The notes below the pieces were generated by a model that saw only the letters and a list, made by a program, of their open reading frames with translations, ran no database searches and was not told where the DNA came from. This document shows positions 43,538-55,790 of a stretch of DNA of 64,000 nt, piece after piece. Made by a program: the position numbers and the translations under genes. Origin of the DNA: an uncultured Ilumatobacter sp. Lineage in GTDB: Bacteria; Actinomycetota; Acidimicrobiia; Acidimicrobiales; Ilumatobacteraceae. Position 1 is the first letter of the stretch; each line of letters opens with the position of its first letter. The DNA is taken from assembly GCA_905480335.1 (NCBI GenBank), contig CAJQPY010000004.1, positions 124,001 through 188,000 on the forward strand, read 5' to 3'.

Positions 43538-43722
43538 GTCAACTCGCAATTCTCGTACCTGCCACGTGCCACGTGCGACACGGTAGGCGGTGCCAACCGC
43601 AAGCGCCTCACAAAATCCCGGGGCTCACGTCGTCCGCAGCTGCGATGAATATCGTGTCGCGTGGCACTTGACGGATCGTTCAGGGAGGGGGAGCCAGCCC
43701 GCAGATCAGATAGGCAGTGCTC

Positions 43723-45285
43723 ATGGCACGAATTCTGGTCACCGAAGAGATCGCCGAACGTGGGCTCGATCGTCTGCGGGAGGCCGGGCACGAGGTCGAT
43801 GTCCGGCTCGGGCTTTCCTCCGAGAAACTTCTCGAGGTGGTGCCCGGTGCCGCTGCGCTGATCATCCGCTCCGCCACCCAGGTCACCTCAGAGGTGCTCG
43901 GAGCAGGCGCCGACCTGATGGCCGTCGGACGTGCCGGAATCGGACTCGACAATGTCGACGTCGCTGCAGCCACTGCCCAAGGGGTGATGGTTGTCAATGC
44001 ACCGCAGTCGAACATCGTTTCAGCCGCCGAGCACACGATGGCCTTGCTGCTCGCGTCGGCCCGCAACGTTCCGCAAGCCCACGCTGCCCTGGTCGACGGT
44101 CGTTGGGAACGCAGCAAGTGGGAGGGCGTCGAACTCGTCGACAAGACCCTCGGTGTCGTTGGTCTCGGCCGCATTGGCAAGCTGGTCGCCGACCGAGCCA
44201 AGGCCTTCGGCATGCGTCTGGTCGCGTATGACCCATTTGTTTCCGAGGACCGCTCTCGCCAAATGGGGGTTGAGTTGCTCGATCTCGATCAGGTGGTGGC
44301 CGAGTCCGACTTCCTCACCGTGCACCTTCCCAAGACCCCCGAGACGTTGGGGTTAGTTAATCGCGATTTGCTCGTGAAGGCGAAAGCATCCCTGCGAATT
44401 ATCAACGTGGCCCGTGGGGGCATCGTTCACGAGCAGGACCTGGCCGACTGCTTAAATGACGGCATCATCGCCGGAGCGGCGCTCGACGTGTTCTCGGCCG
44501 AGCCGATGACCGAGTCGCCGCTTTTCGCGATCCCGTCGGTGGTCGTCACGCCTCACCTGGGCGCAAGCACGCGTGAGGCGCAGGACAAGGCCGGCGACAC
44601 CATCGCATCGATGATCGAGCTGGCATTGGCTGGCGACTTTGTCCCGTTCGCTGTCAACGTAAATGCGGCCGAGGCGAACGAGACGATCCGTCCGTTCCTG
44701 CCGTTGGCCGAGCGACTAGGGAGCCTCTTCGAATCCCTCGCCGGCGGCACTCCCGATGTTTTGGAAGTGTGTGTCGAGGGTGAGATCGCCGGGTACGACA
44801 CGCGTATCCTCGAACTTGCAGTTCTCAAGGGATTCTTCGGGTCGATCACCGAAGATCCGGTCACCTACGTCAATGCGCCACAGCTCGCGAAGGATCACGG
44901 GCTCGAAGTCCGTGAGGTCACCTGCGCCACATCGGCCGACTACGTCAACTTGCTCACCGTCAGCGGTGGCGCTCACAAGATCAGCGGGACGCTCTCGGGC
45001 CCCAAGGCCGATCAGCGGGTGACGAATATCGATGGCGTTCCCTTCGACGTGCCGCCCGCTGACAACATGGTGGTGATCACCAACGACGACCGTCCGGGGG
45101 TGATCGGCACCGTCGGCACGTTGCTGGGCCACGCAGAGGTGAACATTGCAGACATGGATGTAAGTCGGACCGACGATGACAAGGCTGTGATGCTGATCGC
45201 TCCGACCAAGCCGGTCCCAGCCCCGGTTCTAGACGACCTCCGCGCTGCGCCGGGGATCGTCAATGTCAAAACCCTTTCCACTTGA
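43723..45285 (+). CDS. serA: D-3-phosphoglycerate dehydrogenase (long form with ASB and ACT domains)
   Basis: GRAGIGLDNVDVAAATAQGVMVVNAP, GVVGLGRIGKLVADRAKAFGM, NVARGGIVHE, C-terminal ACT. Confidence 0.96.
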   Translation: MARILVTEEIAERGLDRLREAGHEVDVRLGLSSEKLLEVVPGAAALIIRSATQVTSEVLGAGADLMAVGRAGIGLDNVDVAAATAQGVMVVNAPQSNIVSAAEHTMALLLASARNVPQAHAALVDGRWERSKWEGVELVDKTLGVVGLGRIGKLVADRAKAFGMRLVAYDPFVSEDRSRQMGVELLDLDQVVAESDFLTVHLPKTPETLGLVNRDLLVKAKASLRIINVARGGIVHEQDLADCLNDGIIAGAALDVFSAEPMTESPLFAIPSVVVTPHLGASTREAQDKAGDTIASMIELALAGDFVPFAVNVNAAEANETIRPFLPLAERLGSLFESLAGGTPDVLEVCVEGEIAGYDTRILELAVLKGFFGSITEDPVTYVNAPQLAKDHGLEVREVTCATSADYVNLLTVSGGAHKISGTLSGPKADQRVTNIDGVPFDVPPADNMVVITNDDRPGVIGTVGTLLGHAEVNIADMDVSRTDDDKAVMLIAPTKPVPAPVLDDLRAAPGIVNVKTLST

Positions 45286-45315
45286 ATCGCTCCGCCGCCC
45301 GGTGACAGGACGGCG

Positions 45316-46125
45316 TCAGCAGGGGAGGGATTGAGCGGTGCGGATCGCCTCGGCTCGAGCTGCTTTGGCGAAGTCGTCGCCGTTGCCCGCATACAAGATG
45401 GCGCGTGATGAGTTGACAATCAGCTCGCGTCCGTTTGACCCGGCGCCGTGTTCCAGCACCGTGGCAGCATCGCCGCCCTGCGCGCCGACGCCGGGAACGA
45501 GCAGCGGGAGATCGCCGACGATTGAGCGGACCTCGGCCAACTCGTCCGGATAGGTGGCGCCGACGACGAGCCCACACTCGCCGAGGGCGGACCACTCGTT
45601 GGCTACTCGTTCGGCGACGTGCACATACAGCGGCCGGCTGTCGCTGACCAGCGATTGGAAGTCATCCCCACCTGGGTTACTCGTGCGGCACAGCAAGATG
45701 ACACCACTGTCTCCGGGGTGATCGAAGAACGGCTCGATCGAATCGGTCCCCATGTAGGGATTGATGGTGACCGCATGTGCCATGTAGCGGTCGAAGGCCT
45801 CGTGGGCGTATTGCGTTGCGGTCGATCCGATGTCGCCGCGCTTCGCATCAAGAATCAGCGTCGTATCGGGGTACTCGGTGCGGATATAGCTGCAAATGTT
45901 CTCCAGCGCGTCCTCGTCTCCCTGACTCGCAAAGTATGCAATCTGCGGCTTGAACGCGCACGCGAGATCGGCGGTGGCATCGATGATCTCCCGACAGAAC
46001 CGTTCTGTTGCATCGGGGGCACGGGCGACCGATGCCGGGTATCGCGCAGGATCTGGGTCGAGTCCGATGCAGAGCATCGAGCCTGCTGCCGACCACGAAC
46101 GTTCGAGCTGCGCATGGAATCCCAC
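45316..46125 (-). CDS. pyrF: Orotidine 5'-phosphate decarboxylase (type 2)
   Basis: LCIGLDPDPARYP, LILDAKRGDIGSTATQYA, VPGVGAQGGDA. Confidence 0.95.
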   Translation of the reverse strand: MGFHAQLERSWSAAGSMLCIGLDPDPARYPASVARAPDATERFCREIIDATADLACAFKPQIAYFASQGDEDALENICSYIRTEYPDTTLILDAKRGDIGSTATQYAHEAFDRYMAHAVTINPYMGTDSIEPFFDHPGDSGVILLCRTSNPGGDDFQSLVSDSRPLYVHVAERVANEWSALGECGLVVGATYPDELAEVRSIVGDLPLLVPGVGAQGGDAATVLEHGAGSNGRELIVNSSRAILYAGNGDDFAKAARAEAIRTAQSLPC

Positions 46126-46192
46126 GGCGCAGCAACCTATCCGAACCGGGGAGCTCGACAGTCCGGCTCAACAGCGTGGCGAGATTGGCAGA

Positions 46193-46381
46193 TCACTCGA
46201 CGCTGATTGCGGCGGTGGGACACATGTCGGCCGCCTCACGGACTTTCTCGTGCAGTTCCTCGCCCGGCTCCTCCTGCAGGATGTAAAGGTAGCCGTCGCT
46301 GCGCACCTCGAAGACCTCTGGGCAGACCTGCATGCACGCGCCCGTGGATGCGCAAACGTCGAAATCGACCGTGACCTTCAT
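46193..46381 (-). CDS. Small ferredoxin, probable [3Fe-4S] or Thr-variant cluster
   Basis: MKVTVDFDVCASTGACMQVCPEVFEV...CPTAAISVE; C-x5-C-x3-CP with Thr where the second Cys of a 4Fe cluster sits. Confidence 0.92.
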   Translation of the reverse strand: MKVTVDFDVCASTGACMQVCPEVFEVRSDGYLYILQEEPGEELHEKVREAADMCPTAAISVE

Positions 46382-46414
46382 GGTGAAACCCCCATCTCGC
46401 TGCTGAACTGCCGA

Positions 46415-46909
46415 TCAGTTCTTCGCCTGACGGTAGCCGTCGGCACGCGCTGCGCTAGCACTCTGGTAGCAGCGCTCAGCCTTCGTGCGGTCGTAGAAGC
46501 GGCCGCCGGGGATGTGGAAGATCCCCGAGTTGTCGTTCGCCTTGATCGGATGGGAGATCGGGCATGTTCCGTCGTCGTCAGGCCCGATCCAGCCGCCGAT
46601 GTCTCCGTCGCTGGATCGCGCCTCGGGAGCGTCGACGAGTGCGTTGACGAACGAGGCAGCAGCATTCGGTGTGGCGTCGGCTCTGCGGTCCCCAGCCGTA
46701 CCTGTTGAGTCGGTCGTTGGGGGCCTGCTCTTGCCGGAATCGGCTGCCGGGGGCACGGGAACTGGTAACGGCGGCCATTCCGGCGGCCCAGCAGGTTCAG
46801 CGAGGTTACGGTCACGCCACGAGGAGTACACGACGCCACCGACTGCTCCGATCAGGAGCAACCAGAGTGATCGTCGGACCATCACTACGATTAATGCCAT
46901 CTCGACCAC
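46415..46909 (-). CDS. Single-TM protein with C-terminal sunset-like domain
   Basis: TCPISHPIKANDNSGIFHIPGGRFYDRTKAERCYQSASAARADGYRQAK. Confidence 0.75.
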   Translation of the reverse strand: MVEMALIVVMVRRSLWLLLIGAVGGVVYSSWRDRNLAEPAGPPEWPPLPVPVPPAADSGKSRPPTTDSTGTAGDRRADATPNAAASFVNALVDAPEARSSDGDIGGWIGPDDDGTCPISHPIKANDNSGIFHIPGGRFYDRTKAERCYQSASAARADGYRQAKN

Positions 46910-46929
46910 CGTAGTCGGGCCAGGACGAC

Positions 46930-50238
<3,309 letters not shown>

Positions 50239-50390
50239 GTGGTTGCTGGGGCTGGGCCGGAGAAGACGAGGCCGGCAGTTCGACGATGGGTGTGATCGGG
50301 CGGCGAATCCTCAATTCGCTGGTGCCACCCTCCGCCGCGTAAGCCGAAACGCAGTTCGCCGTCCGGCGGCGCATGTGTGACACTGCGGGC

Positions 50391-51320
50391 ATGACGTCCC
50401 GGCCGGTGGTCTCCGCGCGTGCACTCGTCAAGCGCTTCGGTGGTTTCACCGCGGTCGACGGCATCGACGTCCAGATCGCTCCCGGTGAGGCGTTCGGGTT
50501 CCTCGGCCCCAACGGTGCCGGCAAGACGTCGACGATGCGGATGATCGGCTGCGTGTCGCCCGTGACCGACGGAGAGTTGCGGATCTTCGGGCTGGATGCG
50601 GCGACGAACGGACGCACGATCCGAGGTCGCATAGGCGTGGTCCCGCAGCTCGACCAGTTGGACAGCGAACTGACCGTCGTCGAGAACCTCTTGATCTACG
50701 GGAGGTACTTCGATCTCAGCCGGGCGCAGTGCCGGGCGAAGGCCGACGAGTTGATCGACTTCGTCCAGCTCGACGAGAAACGCATGAGTAAAGTCGACTC
50801 CCTGTCCGGCGGTCAGAAGCGCCGGGTGAGCATCGCCCGGTCGCTGGTCAACGACCCCGAGCTCCTATTGCTCGACGAGCCGACGACCGGCCTCGACCCG
50901 CAGGCACGTCACGTTCTGTGGGATCGGTTGTACCAGTTGAAGGAACGTGGGGCCACACAGGTGATCACCACGCACTTCATGGATGAAGCGGAGCAGCTTT
51001 GCGATCGGTTGGTCGTGATGGACGGTGGCCTGATCGTCGCCGAGGGATCGCCGCAGAGTCTGATCCGCGAACACGTTCGACGTGAGGTCCTCGAGGTCCG
51101 CTTCGGCTACGGACGCAATCAGGAGCAACTGCCGGCACTCGACGGCGTCGGGAGCCGGATCGAGGTGCTTCCGGATCGGTTGCTGATCTACGACGACGAC
51201 GGCGAGGCGGCACTGTCCGAACTGCACCGGCGTGAGATCGTGCCGGACAGTGCGCTCGTGCGGCGCAGCAGTCTCGAGGACGTGTTCCTCAAGCTGACCG
51301 GCCGGACGTTGGTCGAGTGA
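50391..51320 (+). CDS. ABC transporter ATP-binding protein (NodI/DrrA-like)
   Basis: GPNGAGKTST, SLSGGQKRRVSIARSL, LLLDEPTTGLDPQARH. Confidence 0.94.
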   Translation: MTSRPVVSARALVKRFGGFTAVDGIDVQIAPGEAFGFLGPNGAGKTSTMRMIGCVSPVTDGELRIFGLDAATNGRTIRGRIGVVPQLDQLDSELTVVENLLIYGRYFDLSRAQCRAKADELIDFVQLDEKRMSKVDSLSGGQKRRVSIARSLVNDPELLLLDEPTTGLDPQARHVLWDRLYQLKERGATQVITTHFMDEAEQLCDRLVVMDGGLIVAEGSPQSLIREHVRREVLEVRFGYGRNQEQLPALDGVGSRIEVLPDRLLIYDDDGEAALSELHRREIVPDSALVRRSSLEDVFLKLTGRTLVE

Positions 51321-52111
51321 GCCACGCGATCTCCTCGTGGGGTCCGGTACGGGTGTACTTCCGGGACTGGACGTACTTTCGGTTGGTTTGGCGGACGGCA
51401 CTGTTCGGCTCGGTTGCGCAGCCACTCATGTATCTGTTGGGGGTTGGGCTCGGGATCGGTGAACTCGTCGACAGCGGCCCGGGCGGTACCGACGCCCTCG
51501 GTGGGGTCTCGTACTTCGCGTTCTATGCGACGGCGTTGCTCGCCACGACTCCAATGTTCGTCCTCGGTCAGGAGGCGCTGTGGCCGACGATGGACGGTTT
51601 CACCTGGTCGCAGGCACACCAGGCGATGATCGCCACGTCGCTGACCTCGCGTGACGTCGCACTCGGCAAGGGTCTGTATTACTCGCTTCGCGGGATATTC
51701 ACGTGCACCGGGGTTGCGCTCGTGCTCGCGTGCTTTGACGACACGCGATCGTGGGGCCTCGTCGCAGCCGTTCCGGTCGGCGTGCTGACCGGGCTCGCGT
51801 TCGCCATGCCGATCGCCGCGTGGATCGCCACCCGTCAGACCGACAACTCGTTCTCGGCAGTCCTGCGTTTCGGCATCATCCCCATGTTCCTCTTCGGTGG
51901 CGCCTTCTATCCGGTCGACCAGTTGCCGTCCGCGCTCGCCGTCATGGCGCGGATGACGCCGATCTGGCACGGGATCGCGTTGTGTCGGGGCCTCGTTCTC
52001 GGAGGGCTTGACGCCGCCACCGGAATCGTCCACCTCCTCGTGCTGCTTGGTTTCGTCGTCGCCGGGAGCGTGGCGGCGGCGATCAGCTTCGATCGGCGGC
52101 TCCGCCCGTGA
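51317..52111 (+). CDS. ABC-2 type permease (NodJ-like)
   Basis: Hydrophobic; ATPASE-permease 4-nt overlap; FLFGGAFYPVDQLP. Confidence 0.88.
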   Translation: MSHAISSWGPVRVYFRDWTYFRLVWRTALFGSVAQPLMYLLGVGLGIGELVDSGPGGTDALGGVSYFAFYATALLATTPMFVLGQEALWPTMDGFTWSQAHQAMIATSLTSRDVALGKGLYYSLRGIFTCTGVALVLACFDDTRSWGLVAAVPVGVLTGLAFAMPIAAWIATRQTDNSFSAVLRFGIIPMFLFGGAFYPVDQLPSALAVMARMTPIWHGIALCRGLVLGGLDAATGIVHLLVLLGFVVAGSVAAAISFDRRLRP

Positions 52112-52914
52112 GCGCAGCGTCGCTGCCGCTGCGCATCGTCCCGTCGGTGTTGTTCGACATTCGTCGTCCGCAGCGAATGATGGAACGCAGCCTGTACGTG
52201 TACAAACGCGGCTGGATGGTGCTCCTGAGCGGGTTTGTCGAGCCGCTCTTCTACCTGCTGTCGATCCGCGTCGGGCTCGCAGCGCTCGTCGGCGACGTCG
52301 AAACCGGGGGCGTGCTGGTTCCCTACGACCAATTCGTGGCACCGGGCCTGATGGCGGCGGCCGCGATGAACGGGGCGATCTTCGAGTGCACGGCGAACGT
52401 TTTCTACAAGATCAAGCACTCGAAGCTCTATGACGCGGTCCTCGCAACGCCGATGTCAGCTGGCGACGTCGCGTTCGGCGAGATCAGCGGTGCCGTCGTG
52501 CGGAGCGCGATCTACTCGGTGGCATTCGCACTCACGATGTGGGTGCTCGGGATGGTCGAGTCGCCGTGGTTCGTATTGGCGATCCCGGCGGCGACCTTGA
52601 TCGGCCTTGCGTTCGCGTCGCTCGGAATGGCGCTCACCACATTCATGCGGTCGTGGGAGGACTTCGAATACGTGCCGGCGATCACCCTCCCGCTGTTCTT
52701 GTTCTCGACGACGTTCTACCCGATCTCCCAGTACGGGCAGTGGAGCTGGGTCGTCGGGTTCAGTCCGCTGTATCACGGTGTCGAACTCGTGCGGGCGGCG
52801 AACCTCGGGCAGTGGGACGCCTCAATCGTCGGGCACGTTGCCGTGCTGGTCGCGCTCTCGTTCGTGGGCGTGACGGTTGCCTCACGACGCATCGCGCGGC
52901 TCCTGCTGACCTGA
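52108..52914 (+). CDS. ABC-2 type permease (NodJ-like)
   Basis: LFLFSTTFYPISQYGQW, GFVEPLFYLLSIRVGL; 4-nt overlap with preceding permease. Confidence 0.88.
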   Translation: MSAASLPLRIVPSVLFDIRRPQRMMERSLYVYKRGWMVLLSGFVEPLFYLLSIRVGLAALVGDVETGGVLVPYDQFVAPGLMAAAAMNGAIFECTANVFYKIKHSKLYDAVLATPMSAGDVAFGEISGAVVRSAIYSVAFALTMWVLGMVESPWFVLAIPAATLIGLAFASLGMALTTFMRSWEDFEYVPAITLPLFLFSTTFYPISQYGQWSWVVGFSPLYHGVELVRAANLGQWDASIVGHVAVLVALSFVGVTVASRRIARLLLT

Positions 52915-52938
52915 TTTCTCGCCGGTACGGTGAGTGCG

Positions 52939-52989
52939 GTGACTATCGACGACCTCGCAACACTCGACGCCTCCGCTCGGCAGATCTGA
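52939..52989 (+). CDS. Possible leaderless upstream ORF (16 aa) or vestigial amidase 5' end
   Basis: TACGGT box + 7 nt + GTG ACT ATC GAC GAC CTC GCA ACA CTC GAC GCC TCC GCT CGG CAG ATC TGA, 7 nt before the next ATG. Confidence 0.35.
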   Translation: MTIDDLATLDASARQI

Positions 52990-52996
52990 GGCAGAC

Positions 52997-54853
52997 ATGG
53001 TCACCCGAGCCGGCTTCCGTGAACGCGTCGCGTCGCGTCCACTGCTCTTCGATGGCGCCACCGGCACCGTGCTGCAGAGTCGGCGGACCGGGCCGGGTCA
53101 CGGCTTCGACGGGTTGAACCTGACCGCGCCTAACGTCGTGGCCGGTGCGCACCGGGCGTACGTTGCCGCGGGGGTCGACGTGGTCGAGACAAACACGTTC
53201 GGAGCGAACCGGTTTCGCCTCGATGAGCACGGGCTCGGCGATCGTGTTGCCGAGGTCAACTCGGCAGCGGTGGTCATCGCCCGCGATGTCGTGGCGGGAA
53301 CCGACGTCTGGGTTGCCGGGTCGGTGGGCCCGCTCGGAGTTGTGCTCGCGCCGATCGGGCGCGTGATCGAGGCCGATGCCCGAGCGGCGTTTGTCGAGCA
53401 GATTGGTGCGCTCGTCGCAGCCGGGGTGGACCTCGTCGTGATCGAGACGATGCCGTCGATCCGCGAGGTGGAAATCGCTGCGCGTGTTGCTCGTGAAGTC
53501 GCACACGACGTCCCGATTATCACGATGATGACCTTCGTGGACGACGACCGGACCATCCTCGGTGCGGGCGCTGCGGAAGTTGCGCGGCAACTTGCCGACC
53601 TCGACGTCGATGCCGTCGGCGTGAACTGCAGCAGCGGTCCGAACCAAGTGCTCCGGCTCACCAGTGCAATGCGTCACGTTGCTCCGGATGTCGCGATTGC
53701 CGCGATGCCGAATGCTGGATTCCCCGAACGAAATTCGTCGGGACGCGTTGCGTACCCGGCGACCCCCGAGTATTTCGCCGACTATGCCAGCGCCTTCGTC
53801 GACGCAGGGGTCTCCATCGTCGGCGGCTGCTGCGGCACCTCGGACGAACACGTCGCCGCGATGCGTCGAGCCATCGACCAGGGGCTCCCGTCGACGATTG
53901 TCCAATCGCGAGCACCGATCGTGTCGAGCGAGGAGGTCGAGTCGGTCTCGGCCGATCCGCCGACGGAACTTAAGCAGGCGCTGCAAACCGGACGGTTCGT
54001 CACGACGGTCGAGATGCGGCCGCCGAAAGGCATCGCGACACAGAAGATGGTCGCGAGCGCTGCGATGCTCGGCGAGGCCGGTGCCGACTTCCTCGACATC
54101 GCTGACATCCCATTGGCGCGGATGCGGATGAGCGCGTGGGCTGCGGCCCACCTCGTTCAGACGCACGCGGACATCGAGACCATTCTCCATTTCCCAACGC
54201 GTGGGCGGAACCTGTTGCGCATCCAGGCCGACCTGCTCGCGGCTCACGCACTCGGGGTGCGGAACCTGTTCGTGACGATGGGCGACCCGGCACGGATCGG
54301 GGACTACCCGGACGCCTCCGACGACTACGACCTGGCGTCGACCGGGCTGATCAAACTGCTCAAGGAACGGATGAATGTCGGGCTCGACCAGGCGGGAGCG
54401 CTGCTCGATCAGCCGACGCACTTCACCATCGGCTGTGCGACGTCGTTGACACCGTCGGACCCGGGGCGGGAGGCGGCGCTGCTCGCCAAGAAGATCCGTA
54501 CGGGTGCCGACTTCGCGCTGACCCAACCGTGTTTCGACGCCGACAGCGCCCATTCGTTCATCGAACGACACCGCACGGTTAGTGACGGTGCCACGATCCC
54601 GCTGCTGCTTGGCATCCAGCCGCTGTTCAACGCGCGCAATGCTGAATTCCTGCACAACGAGGTTCCTGGCATCCGGATCCCGCAGCGCTACCGCGACCGG
54701 ATGCGCTCCGCCGACGATCCGACGACCGAGGGCGTTGCGATCGCGCTGGAGATCGTCGAGGAGCTGCGCGCCGACGTCCAGGGCGTGTACATCATCCCGG
54801 CGTTCGGGCGCTATGACCTCGCCGCCGACCTCCTCGACGCCGTCGTCAGCTGA
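52997..54853 (+). CDS. Bifunctional homocysteine S-methyltransferase / methylenetetrahydrofolate reductase
   Basis: LLFDGATGTVLQ, GGCCGTSDEH (Zn-binding), then MTHFR-like VEMRPPKGI...LFVTMGDPARIGDYPD...LTQPCFD. Confidence 0.94.
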   Translation: MVTRAGFRERVASRPLLFDGATGTVLQSRRTGPGHGFDGLNLTAPNVVAGAHRAYVAAGVDVVETNTFGANRFRLDEHGLGDRVAEVNSAAVVIARDVVAGTDVWVAGSVGPLGVVLAPIGRVIEADARAAFVEQIGALVAAGVDLVVIETMPSIREVEIAARVAREVAHDVPIITMMTFVDDDRTILGAGAAEVARQLADLDVDAVGVNCSSGPNQVLRLTSAMRHVAPDVAIAAMPNAGFPERNSSGRVAYPATPEYFADYASAFVDAGVSIVGGCCGTSDEHVAAMRRAIDQGLPSTIVQSRAPIVSSEEVESVSADPPTELKQALQTGRFVTTVEMRPPKGIATQKMVASAAMLGEAGADFLDIADIPLARMRMSAWAAAHLVQTHADIETILHFPTRGRNLLRIQADLLAAHALGVRNLFVTMGDPARIGDYPDASDDYDLASTGLIKLLKERMNVGLDQAGALLDQPTHFTIGCATSLTPSDPGREAALLAKKIRTGADFALTQPCFDADSAHSFIERHRTVSDGATIPLLLGIQPLFNARNAEFLHNEVPGIRIPQRYRDRMRSADDPTTEGVAIALEIVEELRADVQGVYIIPAFGRYDLAADLLDAVVS

Positions 54854-54865
54854 GCCGGCAAAGCC

Positions 54866-55306
54866 TCAACCGAGGGCGAAAGGGTCACCCAGTCGGACCG
54901 TGCCGCCGGAGGTGACCGTTGCGGAGATGCCGCACCGTTCGCGCAGTGCTTCCTTCGCGCCCGGACCGAAGAATTCGTCCATCAGTTCGCATGGCGCGCA
55001 ATCCCGCCAGACCGCGAACTCGACAGCGCCGATTCGGAAGACCGCGCCGTGCGTTCGGGGGAGCGCCGGCGTGTCGACGACGATGTTTCGCCGAGTTCGA
55101 GCGCCGTCGATGTGGTCGACGCCGTGCAGTGCAGCAGCCTCGGCGAGCTCGCCGGTGCAGACAACCGTGACCTGCCGGCGCTTGCCGGCGTGGCGATCTC
55201 CAATGATGCCGACGTCCGTGACCAGGTCGATCTCGGCACGCTCGTCGAGTTCGGCTCCGTGGGCGCTGGCCGTCGTCAGCGCCCGGACCGCTCCCGTCCG
55301 GGGCAT
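54866..55306 (-). CDS. MOSC-domain protein
   Basis: GIIGDRHAGKRRQVTVVC...GARTRRNIVV...CAPCELMDEFFGPG...GISATVTSGGTVRLGD. Confidence 0.85.
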   Translation of the reverse strand: MPRTGAVRALTTASAHGAELDERAEIDLVTDVGIIGDRHAGKRRQVTVVCTGELAEAAALHGVDHIDGARTRRNIVVDTPALPRTHGAVFRIGAVEFAVWRDCAPCELMDEFFGPGAKEALRERCGISATVTSGGTVRLGDPFALG

Positions 55307-55749
55307 CAGTCGGTACGTCTGGCCACGAAGACGGGGATCTCGCGGTCCGTCTTGTCTTGATACTCGGCGTAGGGCGGGTAGATCTCAACCCCGCGGCCCC
55401 ACCACGCTTGCCGCTCGTCGCCAGTGACGATTTCGGTCCGGTAGTCGTGCGGCTCGGCGCCGTCCTGGATCTCGACGAGCGGCTCGGCGACGAGGTTGTG
55501 GTACCAGCCCGGATGCGCGGGGTCGCCGCCCTTCGATGCGATCAGCGCGTATTCACCGTCGTGCTCGACGCGCATCAACGCGAATTTGCGCAGCTTGCCG
55601 GAGCTGGCGCCCAGGCTCGTGATGATCACGATCGGGATGCCGGTGTCCATGAGGGTGTTCGCCTCCTGACCTCCGGTGCGTTCGTATGTCGTGACCTGTT
55701 TGGCGACCCAGTCCCAGGTGCTCGGTACGTACTCTCCACTGTGGGGCAT
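55306..55749 (-). CDS. Deazaflavin (F420)-dependent nitroreductase-family protein (Ddn-like)
   Basis: IVIITSLGASSGKLRKFALMRVEHDGEYALIASKGGDPAHPGWYHNLVAEPLVEIQDG. Confidence 0.93.
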   Translation of the reverse strand: MPHSGEYVPSTWDWVAKQVTTYERTGGQEANTLMDTGIPIVIITSLGASSGKLRKFALMRVEHDGEYALIASKGGDPAHPGWYHNLVAEPLVEIQDGAEPHDYRTEIVTGDERQAWWGRGVEIYPPYAEYQDKTDREIPVFVARRTD

Positions 55750-55790
55750 GAGATCAGGGTAGGTCAGTCGGGGCGGTCATTTGGGGGCGG

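Noticed and set aside
51188-52342. 384-aa minus-strand ORF
   Set aside because: Antisense to ABC permeases; Arg-rich shadow ORF.
52943-54655. 570-aa minus-strand ORF
   Set aside because: Antisense to the well-supported homocysteine methyltransferase/MTHFR gene; Arg/Asp/His-rich composition typical of high-GC shadow ORFs.
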